From assembly GCA_902514095.1 (NCBI GenBank), contig CABXPS010000010.1, positions 1 to 32,231 on the forward strand: a stretch of 32,231 nt of DNA. The letters run 5' to 3'. Numbering within the stretch: position 1 is the first letter of the stretch; every line of letters starts with the position of its first letter. The DNA is from an uncultured marine group I thaumarchaeote (GTDB lineage Archaea > Thermoproteota > Nitrososphaeria > Nitrososphaerales > Nitrosopumilaceae). Shown in pieces: positions 1 to 7,270 of this stretch. A program made the position numbers and the translations under genes. A model generated the notes under the pieces. It did no database searches. It worked only from the letters and a program-made list of their open reading frames with translations, and had not been told where the DNA came from.

Positions 1-771
1 ACAATTCTCTGCTGTAAATTTGTAAACTGCAATAACTAATGCTTCTAATACATCCATCACATCATTGTAATCCATAAATGCTGCTTCAATATCTATACTG
101 GTAAATTCAGTTAGGTGTCTTCCTGTATGTGAATTTTCTGCTCTGTAAAAATTTGAAATTTCAAATACTCTTTCTAAACCAATTGTCATCTGTTCTTTGT
201 ATAATTGGGGACTTTGTGCAAGATATGCTGTTTTTCCAAAATAATCTAATGAAAATAAATCTGCGCCCCCCTCACTTGCACTTCCTATAATTTTTGGTGT
301 TGTAATTTCAATAAATTTTTTTTCTACTAATGTTTTACGTAATGCTTGTAATACATAATGTTTTAATTTAAAAATTGAAGCTGTTTTTTGATTTCTCATA
401 TCTAAGGCACGGTGATTTAATCTTGTATCAATATTACTTTCCACTCTTCCAATTGGGTCAACTGGTAACGGGTGAATAGCTTTTGCTAACACTTCTATTT
501 CTTCAGCCTTTACTTCAAATGAAAAATCCCTAGCTTTAGTTTCTTGAACTATCCCTTTGATGATAACTACACTTTGACGATTTATCTCTCCTAGATTATC
601 ATTTAATTCTCCTTTTACAATTATTTGGGAAATTCCTGAAATATCCCTAAGTGTGATAAATGACATTTTTCCTAATTTTCTAAGATCCTCAATCCATCCT
701 CCTAATACTACTTGTTTTCCAATCAATTCTTCATTTAATTCTGAAATATCGTGAGTTTTTACAAAAGCCAT
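1..771 (-). CDS. aspS: Aspartyl-tRNA synthetase, N-terminal part (runs off the window)
   Basis: Class II aminoacyl-tRNA synthetase that charges tRNA with aspartate in the cytoplasm. About 257 codons are visible, starting at the ATG complementary to 769-771; the C-terminal catalytic part, with motif 3, lies beyond base 1. Residues 1-100 look like the OB-fold anticodon-binding domain (GGWIEDLRKLGKMSFITLRD region). The catalytic domain begins with the class II motif 1 region (FIEITTPKII), followed by SPQLYKEQM and motif 2 (FYRAENSHTGRHLTEF). These are archaeal/eukaryotic-type AspRS features. The start lies 5 nt after the stop of the zinc-ribbon/KH gene, so the two are probably cotranscribed. Whether the enzyme is discriminating or also makes Asp-tRNA(Asn) cannot be settled from this fragment. 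Confidence 0.95.
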   Translation of the reverse strand, partial: MAFVKTHDISELNEELIGKQVVLGGWIEDLRKLGKMSFITLRDISGISQIIVKGELNDNLGEINRQSVVIIKGIVQETKARDFSFEVKAEEIEVLAKAIHPLPVDPIGRVESNIDTRLNHRALDMRNQKTASIFKLKHYVLQALRKTLVEKKFIEITTPKIIGSASEGGADLFSLDYFGKTAYLAQSPQLYKEQMTIGLERVFEISNFYRAENSHTGRHLTEFTSIDIEAAFMDYNDVMDVLEALVIAVYKFTAENC

Positions 772-776
772 ATCAA

Positions 777-1283
777 TTATTTATCCTCGAATACTATTTC
801 AATGTCAAGGTTTCGGATGTTTTTCACAATTTCCGTGATTTTTTTGATATCAATTGGAAATTTTGAAGTCCATTTACCTGAAATTATTGCTTTAGTTTTT
901 TGAACTCCTTCTGACCAAACCACATTAATTGTCAAAATCTTTATTGGAAAAAATAAATCTTCAATAAATTTTTTATCTGTTTGATCTGCCTCAACTAACC
1001 AAATTTTCTGTTTAAAATTATCTTGTAGTAATCTGTAAAGTGTTCTACTTTGTCTGATAACCATTATGTCGTTTTTTGCTAATGATAAAATGAAATTTTC
1101 TTCAAATTCATTGCATGAATAAAGTGAAAAATTCTCTATTTCCTTGGTTGTTTTTGCAATTTTTGCTAGTGTTAATGATGCATCTACATCTGCTTTGGTT
1201 AATACTCCTGAATCTACCTTTCCCTCACATTGAGGACACAATACAGCATTTTTTGCATCAAAGGCACAAATTGGAAATATCAT
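777..1283 (-). CDS. Zinc-ribbon/KH-type (NusA-like) RNA-binding protein
   Basis: 168 aa, ATG start. The N-terminus MIFPICAFDAKNAVLCPQC holds three cysteines, including a CPQC knuckle, followed by GKVDSG; this matches my memory of a crenarchaeal/thaumarchaeal family annotated as NusA-like or KH-domain transcription elongation factor. The C-terminal half (WLVEADQTDKKFIEDLFFP, then alternating beta strands to the end) would hold the KH-like fold. There is no obvious GxxG loop, so the RNA-binding role is inferred from the family. It lies directly upstream of aspS, an informational gene. It shares an 82-bp divergent intergenic region with the ABC ATPase gene. Family naming is from recall; the exact molecular role is unknown to me. 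Confidence 0.6.
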   Translation of the reverse strand: MIFPICAFDAKNAVLCPQCEGKVDSGVLTKADVDASLTLAKIAKTTKEIENFSLYSCNEFEENFILSLAKNDIMVIRQSRTLYRLLQDNFKQKIWLVEADQTDKKFIEDLFFPIKILTINVVWSEGVQKTKAIISGKWTSKFPIDIKKITEIVKNIRNLDIEIVFEDK

Positions 1284-1365
1284 TTAAATCGACTTTTTGT
1301 TTCTAATAATGTTGTTTATATCCCTTAGTGCAAAACAGAAATTCTAGTTTGGACTTAAGAAAGAC

Positions 1366-2304
1366 ATGACATTTCTATCAATCAAAGGATTATTTTCTAG
1401 ATATGCCTCATCACAAGGACCAGTTTATGCTGTTGATGATGTTGATTTTGATTTAGATTTTGGAGAATCTATTGGAATTGCAGGTGAAAGTGCTTGTGGA
1501 AAAAGTACATTGGGATTATCATTGATTAGAATGTTGTCTGGTGGCAGTAGTTTTGGAGAAATTATGTTTGATGATGCTTCTATTTTGGATCTTTCTGAAT
1601 CTGATTTTGATAGCAACTTTCGTTGGAAAAAAATTTCCATGATTTTTCAGGGTGCTATGAATTCATTGGATCCTGTTTTTACTATTGAGCAGCAATTTGT
1701 TGAAATTCTAAAACAACATAAATTTAATGGAAATCCTGATGAACTAATCTTAGATTCTATTCATTCTGTCAATTTAGATAAGGATGTTTTAAAAAAATAT
1801 CCTCATGAATTGAGTGGTGGAATGAAACAAAGAGTAATTATTGCAATGGCCTTAATTTTAAAACCTAAATTTGTGATTGCAGATGAGCCTACCACGGCAT
1901 TAGATGTTTTAATTCAAGCACAAATTATCAATTTATTAAAAAAATTAAAAAAAGATGGTATGTCTTTTATGCTAATCACTCATGATTTAGCAGTTTTATC
2001 TGAAATAGCAGATAAAATTGGAATTATGTATGGTGGACAAATGGTTGAATTTGGTTCTTCTCAAGAAATTTATAAAAATCCAAAACATCCTTACACTCAA
2101 GGACTTTTGGAATCTATTCCCACTCTAAAAGGTGGTACTCCTAAATATATTTCTGGAACTCCTCCAAGTTTACTTGATACTCCATCTGAATGTAGGTTCA
2201 TCGATCGATGCCCGTTAGCTATTGAAAAATGTAAAAAACTTCCACCCAAATTTAAAACTGATACTGGATATGTTAGATGCTGGCTTTATGAAGATGAAAA
2301 ATAA
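1366..2304 (+). CDS. Oligopeptide/dipeptide ABC transporter ATP-binding protein (OppD/DppD type)
   Basis: 312-aa ATPase of a peptide/nickel-type importer, acting on the cytoplasmic face of the membrane. Walker A is GESACGKST (residues 40-48); the second variable pair is A-C where G-S is usual, but the GxxxxGKS pattern is intact. The Q-loop is MIFQGAMNSLDP, the signature is LSGGMKQR (149-156), Walker B ends in ADEPTTALD, and the H-loop is THD. The C-terminal oligo_HPY extension is present, with the FIDRCPLAIEKC cysteines typical of OppD/DppD. No permease, OppF or binding protein is adjacent: the upstream gene is divergent and the downstream one convergent, its stop directly abutting this one. 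Partners must be encoded elsewhere. Substrate cannot be read from sequence. Confidence 0.92.
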   Translation: MTFLSIKGLFSRYASSQGPVYAVDDVDFDLDFGESIGIAGESACGKSTLGLSLIRMLSGGSSFGEIMFDDASILDLSESDFDSNFRWKKISMIFQGAMNSLDPVFTIEQQFVEILKQHKFNGNPDELILDSIHSVNLDKDVLKKYPHELSGGMKQRVIIAMALILKPKFVIADEPTTALDVLIQAQIINLLKKLKKDGMSFMLITHDLAVLSEIADKIGIMYGGQMVEFGSSQEIYKNPKHPYTQGLLESIPTLKGGTPKYISGTPPSLLDTPSECRFIDRCPLAIEKCKKLPPKFKTDTGYVRCWLYEDEK

Positions 2305-2583
2305 TTATTTTGAATTTAGATATTCCGAATCAATTTTTTCTAGATATGCATTTTGAATTAAGATAGTTTCTCTTTCTATTATATTTCTACAACTTATTTT
2401 TGCATATTTTATTAAATCTACATTTTGATGATCATTTTCAAATGTATTTATTTTTTCTAATATGGTTTGTTCATATTTCATCACACTGTGAAGTTCTTTA
2501 CTTATATCGTCTATTTTCATTTGTTTATAATTTTTAGGCTTTCTTGAATTAATTTCATCAATTAATTTTTTAATATTTTCCAT
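2305..2583 (-). CDS. Conserved-looking hypothetical protein (92 aa)
   Basis: I do not recognise this protein. It is 92 aa, highly charged, and predicted almost entirely helical (IKKLIDEINSRKPKNYKQ, then a KIDDISKELHSVMKYEQT helix), with two cysteines too few to suggest a metal site. ATG start. Its stop codon abuts the stop of the convergent ABC ATPase gene, with no base between them. It follows the small zinc-finger gene by 26 nt on the same strand, so the three minus-strand genes between 3093 and 2305 probably form one transcript. Normal AT-rich composition and tight packing support it as real. Confidence 0.6.
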   Translation of the reverse strand: MENIKKLIDEINSRKPKNYKQMKIDDISKELHSVMKYEQTILEKINTFENDHQNVDLIKYAKISCRNIIERETILIQNAYLEKIDSEYLNSK

Positions 2584-2609
2584 ATTTTACAATTTTTTCT
2601 TTCAATACT

Positions 2610-2738
2610 TTAATTTTGATTTTCTTTTTTATGTTCTAAAATATGTTTTAATCCATCTGTCATACTAAGTGAATCTAAATTTATTTCACAATAAGGGCAT
2701 TTCAAGATATTTCTAATTTTATGAATGTTTTTTGACAA
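2610..2738 (-). CDS. Very small zinc-finger protein (42 aa, TTG start)
   Basis: An open frame upstream of the 92-aa gene reads LSKNIHKIRNILKCPYCEIN and then DSLSMTDGLKHILEHKK. The CPYC pair followed by H-x3-H spacing (HILEH) makes a C2H2-like zinc site, and the 42-aa length is like other thaumarchaeal mini zinc fingers. The only start outside the finger is TTG (complement of 2736-2738). This places the first 20 nt inside the end of the DUF6659-like gene, an overlap typical of translational coupling. No SD sequence is evident. The protein could be a nucleic-acid-binding or protein-interaction module; function unknown. The zinc site supports it more strongly than the start does. Confidence 0.5.
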   Translation of the reverse strand: MSKNIHKIRNILKCPYCEINLDSLSMTDGLKHILEHKKENQN

Positions 2739-3093
2739 CTGGTAGGCATGAATCTATGATTCTTAGCATTTCAGATCTAATAGCTTTTTTATCTATTGAG
2801 ACCCATACTCTTGCTTTCTTTATTGCAAATGATATTGTTTGTACTTTCTTTCGTTCTTCCCAGACAAATTCTACTTCCCCCAAATTTTTATCAAAAAACC
2901 CCTCTAGATCTGAATTCATAGCAATATGTGAAAATTGATACTGTGTATTTTTTTCATCTAGTAGTGGTGTTAAATCTGGTCTTCTTATGTATGCCAATAA
3001 CTCCCCTCTTTCGCCTATAACCCCTACAAATCTGATAAATGGGCTGATAGAACCTATATCTTTACAAATTATTTTAAATTTCTTTTCTGTCAT
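2719..3093 (-). CDS. DUF6659-like thaumarchaeal protein
   Basis: 124 aa, ATG start. The order 'KIICKDIGSISPFIRFVGVI', 'GERGELLAYIRRPDLTPLL', a helical HIAMNSDL segment, and a C-terminal EERKKVQTISFAIKKARVWVS is what I recall for the thaumarchaeal DUF6659 family ('IRFAGVI..G.LI..' pattern). That family is abundant in Nitrosopumilus and possibly has a PAS- or roadblock-like sensory fold. There is no catalytic motif and no membrane segment. It heads a probable three-gene minus-strand transcript with the mini zinc finger and the 92-aa protein. Biological role unknown; family assignment is from recall. Confidence 0.6.
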   Translation of the reverse strand: MTEKKFKIICKDIGSISPFIRFVGVIGERGELLAYIRRPDLTPLLDEKNTQYQFSHIAMNSDLEGFFDKNLGEVEFVWEERKKVQTISFAIKKARVWVSIDKKAIRSEMLRIIDSCLPVVKKHS

Positions 3094-3169
3094 GTGTTTT
3101 GTTCGATTTTGATTGTATTTTAATCCTGTCGTTAACTATCATTTATTTTTAATTTAATTTATTATTTTT

Positions 3170-3670
3170 TTAAAATATTGTTCCTAATCCTATTACTACA
3201 ATAATTGTTTTAATTATTTTACCTGATATCATAAAAATTGAAAATTTTTTAAATTCCATTTTTTTAACTCCTGCTGAAATTAAAATCAGATCTCCAATTA
3301 TTGGAATCCATGCTGCAAAAAATATTGCACTCCATCCAAATTTATCTAATAATCTATTATGTTTTTTTTCATGTTTTTCTATGTCTGATTTTTTCTTCAT
3401 TTTTTTAACTAATTTGTTTCCTCCCAATCCTATGAAGTAATTTAAAATTCCGCCTATTATAGATCCTATAATTAATACAATTGCCACAAGAAAAATATTT
3501 TCACCTCCTATCAATAACGCTGACGTTAAAATTTCTGTTGGTAATGGTATTGCTGTAGCTGCTAATAACGAATTTAAAAATAGACCAATTATTCCGTACT
3601 CCTGAAATATGTTATTAGCTAGAATTTCTTGCATCTGTTGATAATATTCAATAAATAATTCATAACTCAT
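3170..3670 (-). CDS. DedA/VTT-family membrane protein (166 aa)
   Basis: Integral membrane protein with four or more hydrophobic segments: about residues 22-45 (EYGIIGLFLNSLLAATAIPLP), 48-80 (IIGSIIGGILNYFIG), 110-130 and 145-166. The FLNSLLAATAIPLPTEIL segment, the G-rich loop before a basic stretch (KLVKKMKKKSDIEKHEKKH), and FGWSAIFFAAWIPIIGDLI are the hallmarks of the DedA/SNARE-associated (VTT) family. Family members act as lipid scramblases or small-molecule/ion transporters; the substrate here is unknown. At 166 aa it is short for DedA and closer to the YqaA-like branch. It is divergently paired with a second VTT protein. Confidence 0.85.
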   Translation of the reverse strand: MSYELFIEYYQQMQEILANNIFQEYGIIGLFLNSLLAATAIPLPTEILTSALLIGGENIFLVAIVLIIGSIIGGILNYFIGLGGNKLVKKMKKKSDIEKHEKKHNRLLDKFGWSAIFFAAWIPIIGDLILISAGVKKMEFKKFSIFMISGKIIKTIIVVIGLGTIF

Positions 3671-3756
3671 GAATACTCATTTTTACTATGTTTATTATTC
3701 ACTTTGATTCAAAATTGTTAGTTTTGATTAAATATTGCATAAAATTCATTTGATTA

Positions 3757-4425
3757 ATGGAGTTAACTGATATTTTCCCATTTGCTCCAGATGATGGTTA
3801 TCTTATTCTGATTTTAGTTAATTTTATTGGCTCTCTTGTCCCTTTTGTGCCTCTGCCTGGATTTTTGTTACTTGCCACGATGTCCGTTGGTTCTGAATAT
3901 GATTTACATTTACTAGCAATTCTATCAGCTGTTAGTGCTACAGTTGCAAAACAAATTATATTTTTTGTAAGTTTTAGTGGCCGTAAAATTATGAATAGTA
4001 AAACTAGAACAAGAATGAGGCCTTTTGAGAGATTAGTTAAAAAATATGGTGCTGCTGCTGCATTTTTTGCTGCTGCAACACCAATGCCTGATGATATTAT
4101 TTTCATACCTTTAGGACTTGCAAAATATAATCCAAAACGATTTTTTGCTGCAACCCTTGCTGGAAAACTTGTTCTTAGTTACATCATTGTCTTTATTTCT
4201 CATTATGTTGGATTGTCATTCATTGAACCCTTTTTAGAAAATGTTGATGATGCTACTCCTGTTTATATTGGATTTCTAATTTTTGCTGCAGCAATGACTG
4301 GTGTAATTATTTTAGTTTTGAAATTAGATTGGCAGAGAATAATGGTTAAATTTGCTCCTTGGACATTGGATGAAAATTCTGATGATGATGTTGATGATGA
4401 TAGTGAAAAAAATATTGAAAAATAA
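3757..4425 (+). CDS. DedA/VTT-family membrane protein (222 aa)
   Basis: Second VTT-domain protein, not a recent duplicate of its divergent neighbour. Hydrophobic segments lie at about residues 12-45 (ILVNFIGSLVPFVPLPGFLL), 50-75, 98-118, 128-150 and 168-190. The basic loop TRTRMRPFERLVKKYG precedes AAAAFFAAATPMPDDIIFIP, the counterpart of the F-x-P-x-x-x-D re-entrant motif of the family. The C-terminus is a cytosolic acidic tail rich in Asp (DENSDDDVDDDSEKN). ATG start, 86 bp from the divergent partner. It ends 2 nt before the convergent glycosylase gene. Likely a lipid- or ion-handling membrane protein; substrate unknown. Confidence 0.85.
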   Translation: MELTDIFPFAPDDGYLILILVNFIGSLVPFVPLPGFLLLATMSVGSEYDLHLLAILSAVSATVAKQIIFFVSFSGRKIMNSKTRTRMRPFERLVKKYGAAAAFFAAATPMPDDIIFIPLGLAKYNPKRFFAATLAGKLVLSYIIVFISHYVGLSFIEPFLENVDDATPVYIGFLIFAAAMTGVIILVLKLDWQRIMVKFAPWTLDENSDDDVDDDSEKNIEK

Positions 4426-4427
4426 TT

Positions 4428-4979
4428 TTATATCTGAAAATTCCAAAGCATTTCTTTTCCATCTTTTATTCCTATTCTAGTTGATTTTTTTATTTTTTTT
4501 ATTTCTAAACCTTCTTCAATGTATAACTCTATTTTTTTTGTTAAATCTATCCCGTAATGTTCTTTTGTAATTTCTAATGCTTGTGTTAGTTTTCCAGGAC
4601 CATTTGTTAAATTTTTTAAATTTTCAATATTTCTGTTTTCTTGCATTTTCTTAATCCCTTTTTCTGGAACAATTCCTCGAATCAATACTGCTCCTGCAGA
4701 TGTTTTCATTTTTTTGGCTACTACATTGAAACAATAGTGCATACCGTATGTAAAATAGACATATGCTATTCCCACTTCTCCAAACATTACCTTGTTTCTA
4801 TCTGTAATGTTTCTAAATGCATGACTAGCAGGATCATCTTTGTGCCTATATGCTTCTGTTTCAATGATGGTTCCTGACATTTCATAATTGCCTATTTTTC
4901 TAGTTAATTTTTTCCCTAGTAGTTCTTTTGCTACAATCACTGTGTCTCTTTGATAGAATTTTTTAGGAAGTGTACTCAA
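4428..4979 (-). CDS. 3-methyladenine DNA glycosylase (AAG/MPG family)
   Basis: 183-aa base-excision-repair glycosylase of the AAG family, which flips alkylated or deaminated purines out of DNA and hydrolyses the N-glycosidic bond. The family sequence is clear: FYQRDTVIVAKELLGKKL at the start, the catalytic Glu in IIETEAY (E42), DDPASHAF, RN, and the damaged-base pocket region YVYFTYGMHYCFNVV, then AGAVLIRGI. Length is near that of bacterial AAG proteins (about 190-200 aa). The ATG lies inside the end of the upstream uracil-DNA glycosylase gene (17-nt overlap), so translation is probably coupled. Together the two cover alkylation and deamination damage. Confidence 0.93.
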   Translation of the reverse strand: MSTLPKKFYQRDTVIVAKELLGKKLTRKIGNYEMSGTIIETEAYRHKDDPASHAFRNITDRNKVMFGEVGIAYVYFTYGMHYCFNVVAKKMKTSAGAVLIRGIVPEKGIKKMQENRNIENLKNLTNGPGKLTQALEITKEHYGIDLTKKIELYIEEGLEIKKIKKSTRIGIKDGKEMLWNFQI

Positions 4980-5556
4980 TATTTATTTTAATTTCTTTCT
5001 TATCTTTTATCTCTTCTATTAATTTAAACAACTTTTTCATATCTTTTTTTAATACATTAATTAATTTTTGATTATAAATTGTAGCAGCTGGATGAATTGT
5101 TAAAAAATATAATTGATTATTTTTTCTAACAATTTTTCCTCTAAATTTTATAATTTCTTTTCCATTCAATAATGAATTGAATGCTGTATTACCTAAAATA
5201 CAAATTATTTTTGGTTTAATGATTTCTATTTCTTTTTTAAGATAATTCTTACATGTATCTCTTTCAGTTATTGTTGGAACTCTATTTTTTGGTGGTCTAC
5301 ATTTTACAATATTTGTTATGTATACGTCATCTCGAGTAATTCCTGCATTCTCAAGTGCAATTGATAATTTTTTCCCTGCAATTCCTATGAATGGCTCTCC
5401 TTTCATATCTTCATTTTTTCCAGGTGCTTCTCCTACAAAAATTACATCTGATTTGAAATTTCCTTTACCTGGAACTGAATTATTTCTTGTTTTACTGAGT
5501 TCACATTTTGTACACTGTGTTATCTGTTTCTTAATTTTTTGTAATTTTTTTTCCAT
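4963..5556 (-). CDS. Uracil-DNA glycosylase, family 4 (Fe-S type)
   Basis: 197-aa family-4 UDG, which removes uracil arising from cytosine deamination. Four cysteines are in place for the [4Fe-4S] cluster: C15 and C18 (CTKC), C86 (KCRPPKNR) and C102. The uracil-pocket motif is GEAPGKNED (43-50) with the E-P-F-x-G-x-A-G-K-K-L continuation, and the C-terminal HPAA motif is LTIHPAA (H155). The ATG is one base after the stop of tldD, and the 3' end overlaps the AAG glycosylase gene. The tail after residue 165 is Lys/Glu-rich (KKLFKLIEEIKDKKEIK) and probably flexible. Identity is secure from these motifs. Confidence 0.95.
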   Translation of the reverse strand: MEKKLQKIKKQITQCTKCELSKTRNNSVPGKGNFKSDVIFVGEAPGKNEDMKGEPFIGIAGKKLSIALENAGITRDDVYITNIVKCRPPKNRVPTITERDTCKNYLKKEIEIIKPKIICILGNTAFNSLLNGKEIIKFRGKIVRKNNQLYFLTIHPAATIYNQKLINVLKKDMKKLFKLIEEIKDKKEIKINIEYTS

Positions 5557-5557
5557 A

Positions 5558-6973
5558 CTAATTTACACTTTTCACCGTTGCTGTACCTCTGATTGTAGGG
5601 CCTCCATTACCCATAATCATTGATTGCATTGGATCTCCTTTACCGCAATTAGTTATTGGTCTTACTGTAAAATCATTTCCACATGCATCAATTGAATTAA
5701 AAAACTCTGGTGCTGTTCCCATTACAATTACATCTCTTTGTAAATCTGTTATTTCCCCATTTTCAATTTTTTGTGCATATTGACAAGATATGCTCCAGTT
5801 GTACCTTTTCATATCAATTGATGGAATTTTCATATTTGAAATATAGTATCCATTTTTTACGTCTTTAATTATTTCTTCAACTTTTTGATTTCCGTTACCA
5901 ATACAAGTACATGCCATGCGTATTAGAGGCATATATCGATAATTTGTTGCTCTCATGTTACCCGTAGGACGTGTGTTGAATATTTTTGATGTTTCTCTAT
6001 TTTGCATGTGGTTTTTTAAAACTCCTTTTTCTACAAGGTTTGTTTTTTCGGTTTTAACTCCTTCATCATCGAAGTAATACCATCCTAGACTTTCTTTGAT
6101 TGTGGGATCATCAAAAACATTTAGATTTTCTGAACCAATTTTTTCACCTATTTTTCCTTTCCACCAAGCTCCTCCTGCCCATGCCATTTCTTTTCCTAGT
6201 ACTCTATCTGCTTCTGATGGGTGTCCAAGAATTTCATGTGTAAGAAGTGAAACAAAATCTGGATTCATTACCACTGTTGTTTCTTCTTCCTTTACTGGTT
6301 TTGCACAAATTAATTCAGATGCTTTTTTTGCAATCTCTTTTGCACTTTGTTGGGCTTTGTTTGTAATTAATTCTAATCCTCCTCTTCCCCCTTCTGTAAT
6401 GTTCACTGATTGTGTTATGCCTGATTCATGTGATGTTGCAACCATTTCTATTACTACATCTGTAAAATTTTGTAAAATTTCTGAACCTTCTGTGTTAGTA
6501 AAATATTTTGAATTAATTGTATAGTATGGATTTGTAACTGATTTTATAATTTTTGATGTACCATTGATTATTTTATTGCATTCTAATCCTATTTTTGTTA
6601 ATTCCTCTATTTCTGGTTTTTTTAAAACTGGAAAATCAATTTGTTTTTTATTAATTGGATTATTATGTAAATTAATTTTATTTTTTTTATTTGAAATTGT
6701 ATTCTCTGCATTTTTTATTGAATTATCTAAGATATTTTTTATTTCTTCAAATGAATTTGGATTGGTTATTGAACAAAAACTCCATGAACCATTTTTGATT
6801 AATCTGACTCCTATTCCTCTGTCTTCATTATTTCTAATGTGTTCGATTTCTCCATTTTCTATCAATATTGATTTTTTTACTTGTTGCTCTGCTCTTGCAT
6901 CACAATATTGAACTCCTGCATTCTCTGCATATTTTATTATTTTATCTGCAAGATCTTGTAATTTTTGTTCCAT
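5558..6973 (-). CDS. tldD: TldD/PmbA-family metalloprotease, TldD subunit
   Basis: 471-aa protease subunit of the TldD-TldE (PmbA) type. The zinc-site helix HEILGH (H246, E247, H251) marks it as the catalytic TldD rather than the PmbA partner, which lacks this motif. The flanking GHPSEADR, the FDDEGVKTEKT segment (YYFDDEG), MRATNYRYMPLIRM and the C-terminal TAPEFF and NCGKGDPMQ segments match the family. Known members process small peptides or unfolded polypeptides in the central cavity of a heterodimer. No pmbA gene is adjacent here; it must lie elsewhere or be absent. The gene heads the tldD-UDG-AAG transcript and follows a 46-codon gene by 37 nt. Confidence 0.95.
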   Translation of the reverse strand: MEQKLQDLADKIIKYAENAGVQYCDARAEQQVKKSILIENGEIEHIRNNEDRGIGVRLIKNGSWSFCSITNPNSFEEIKNILDNSIKNAENTISNKKNKINLHNNPINKKQIDFPVLKKPEIEELTKIGLECNKIINGTSKIIKSVTNPYYTINSKYFTNTEGSEILQNFTDVVIEMVATSHESGITQSVNITEGGRGGLELITNKAQQSAKEIAKKASELICAKPVKEEETTVVMNPDFVSLLTHEILGHPSEADRVLGKEMAWAGGAWWKGKIGEKIGSENLNVFDDPTIKESLGWYYFDDEGVKTEKTNLVEKGVLKNHMQNRETSKIFNTRPTGNMRATNYRYMPLIRMACTCIGNGNQKVEEIIKDVKNGYYISNMKIPSIDMKRYNWSISCQYAQKIENGEITDLQRDVIVMGTAPEFFNSIDACGNDFTVRPITNCGKGDPMQSMIMGNGGPTIRGTATVKSVN

Positions 6974-7010
6974 ATCTTAGAAATTATGGTGAGTTCTAAA
7001 TCTTGTACTA

Positions 7011-7151
7011 TTAATGACTGGATATTGCAGGCATGGTGAAATAATACTCGTCTTCAAACTCATAGTCTACGGTGCTCTTTTTTCTTAAAAATTCAAAATA
7101 TCGGGTACAATTTTCATAAAATTCCTTATTTTTTGTATTTCCATGATTCAT
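7011..7151 (-). CDS. Small hypothetical protein (46 aa)
   Basis: Open frame from ATG (complement of 7149-7151) to TAA. It begins MNHGNTKNKEFYENCTRYFE and continues with an acidic, aromatic-rich stretch (VDYEFEDEYYFT). I do not recognise it. The composition is protein-like (balanced charge, aromatic positions) and the frame fills an otherwise empty 300-base gap. It lies 37 nt before tldD on the same strand, so it may be the first gene of that operon. The single cysteine makes a metal site unlikely. No SD was seen. Confidence 0.45.
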   Translation of the reverse strand: MNHGNTKNKEFYENCTRYFEFLRKKSTVDYEFEDEYYFTMPAISSH

Positions 7152-7243
7152 GATTTAACTCTCTATTTTACAATTTTTTAATGATAGTGAGTCATTTTGA
7201 TCCTTGATGTTTGTTTTCTTTAACTAGATTCTATTGAATATTT

Positions 7244-7250
7244 TTTATAT
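7244..7250 (+). promoter_or_regulatory. TATA box for the PIN-ATPase gene (leaderless)
   Basis: An AT-rich element (TTTATAT) is centred about 25 nt upstream of the ATG at 7271, the distance expected from TATA centre to transcription start in archaea. The mRNA would therefore start at or next to the start codon. The surrounding bases form a short inverted repeat (GAATAT, 5-nt gap, ATATTC). Confidence 0.5.
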
Positions 7251-7270
7251 TCAGACATTGATTACATTTT

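Noticed and set aside
3170-4425. Recent tandem duplication of the DedA genes
   Set aside because: The two proteins differ in length, loop sequence and C-terminal tail, and are divergently oriented; they are distant paralogues.
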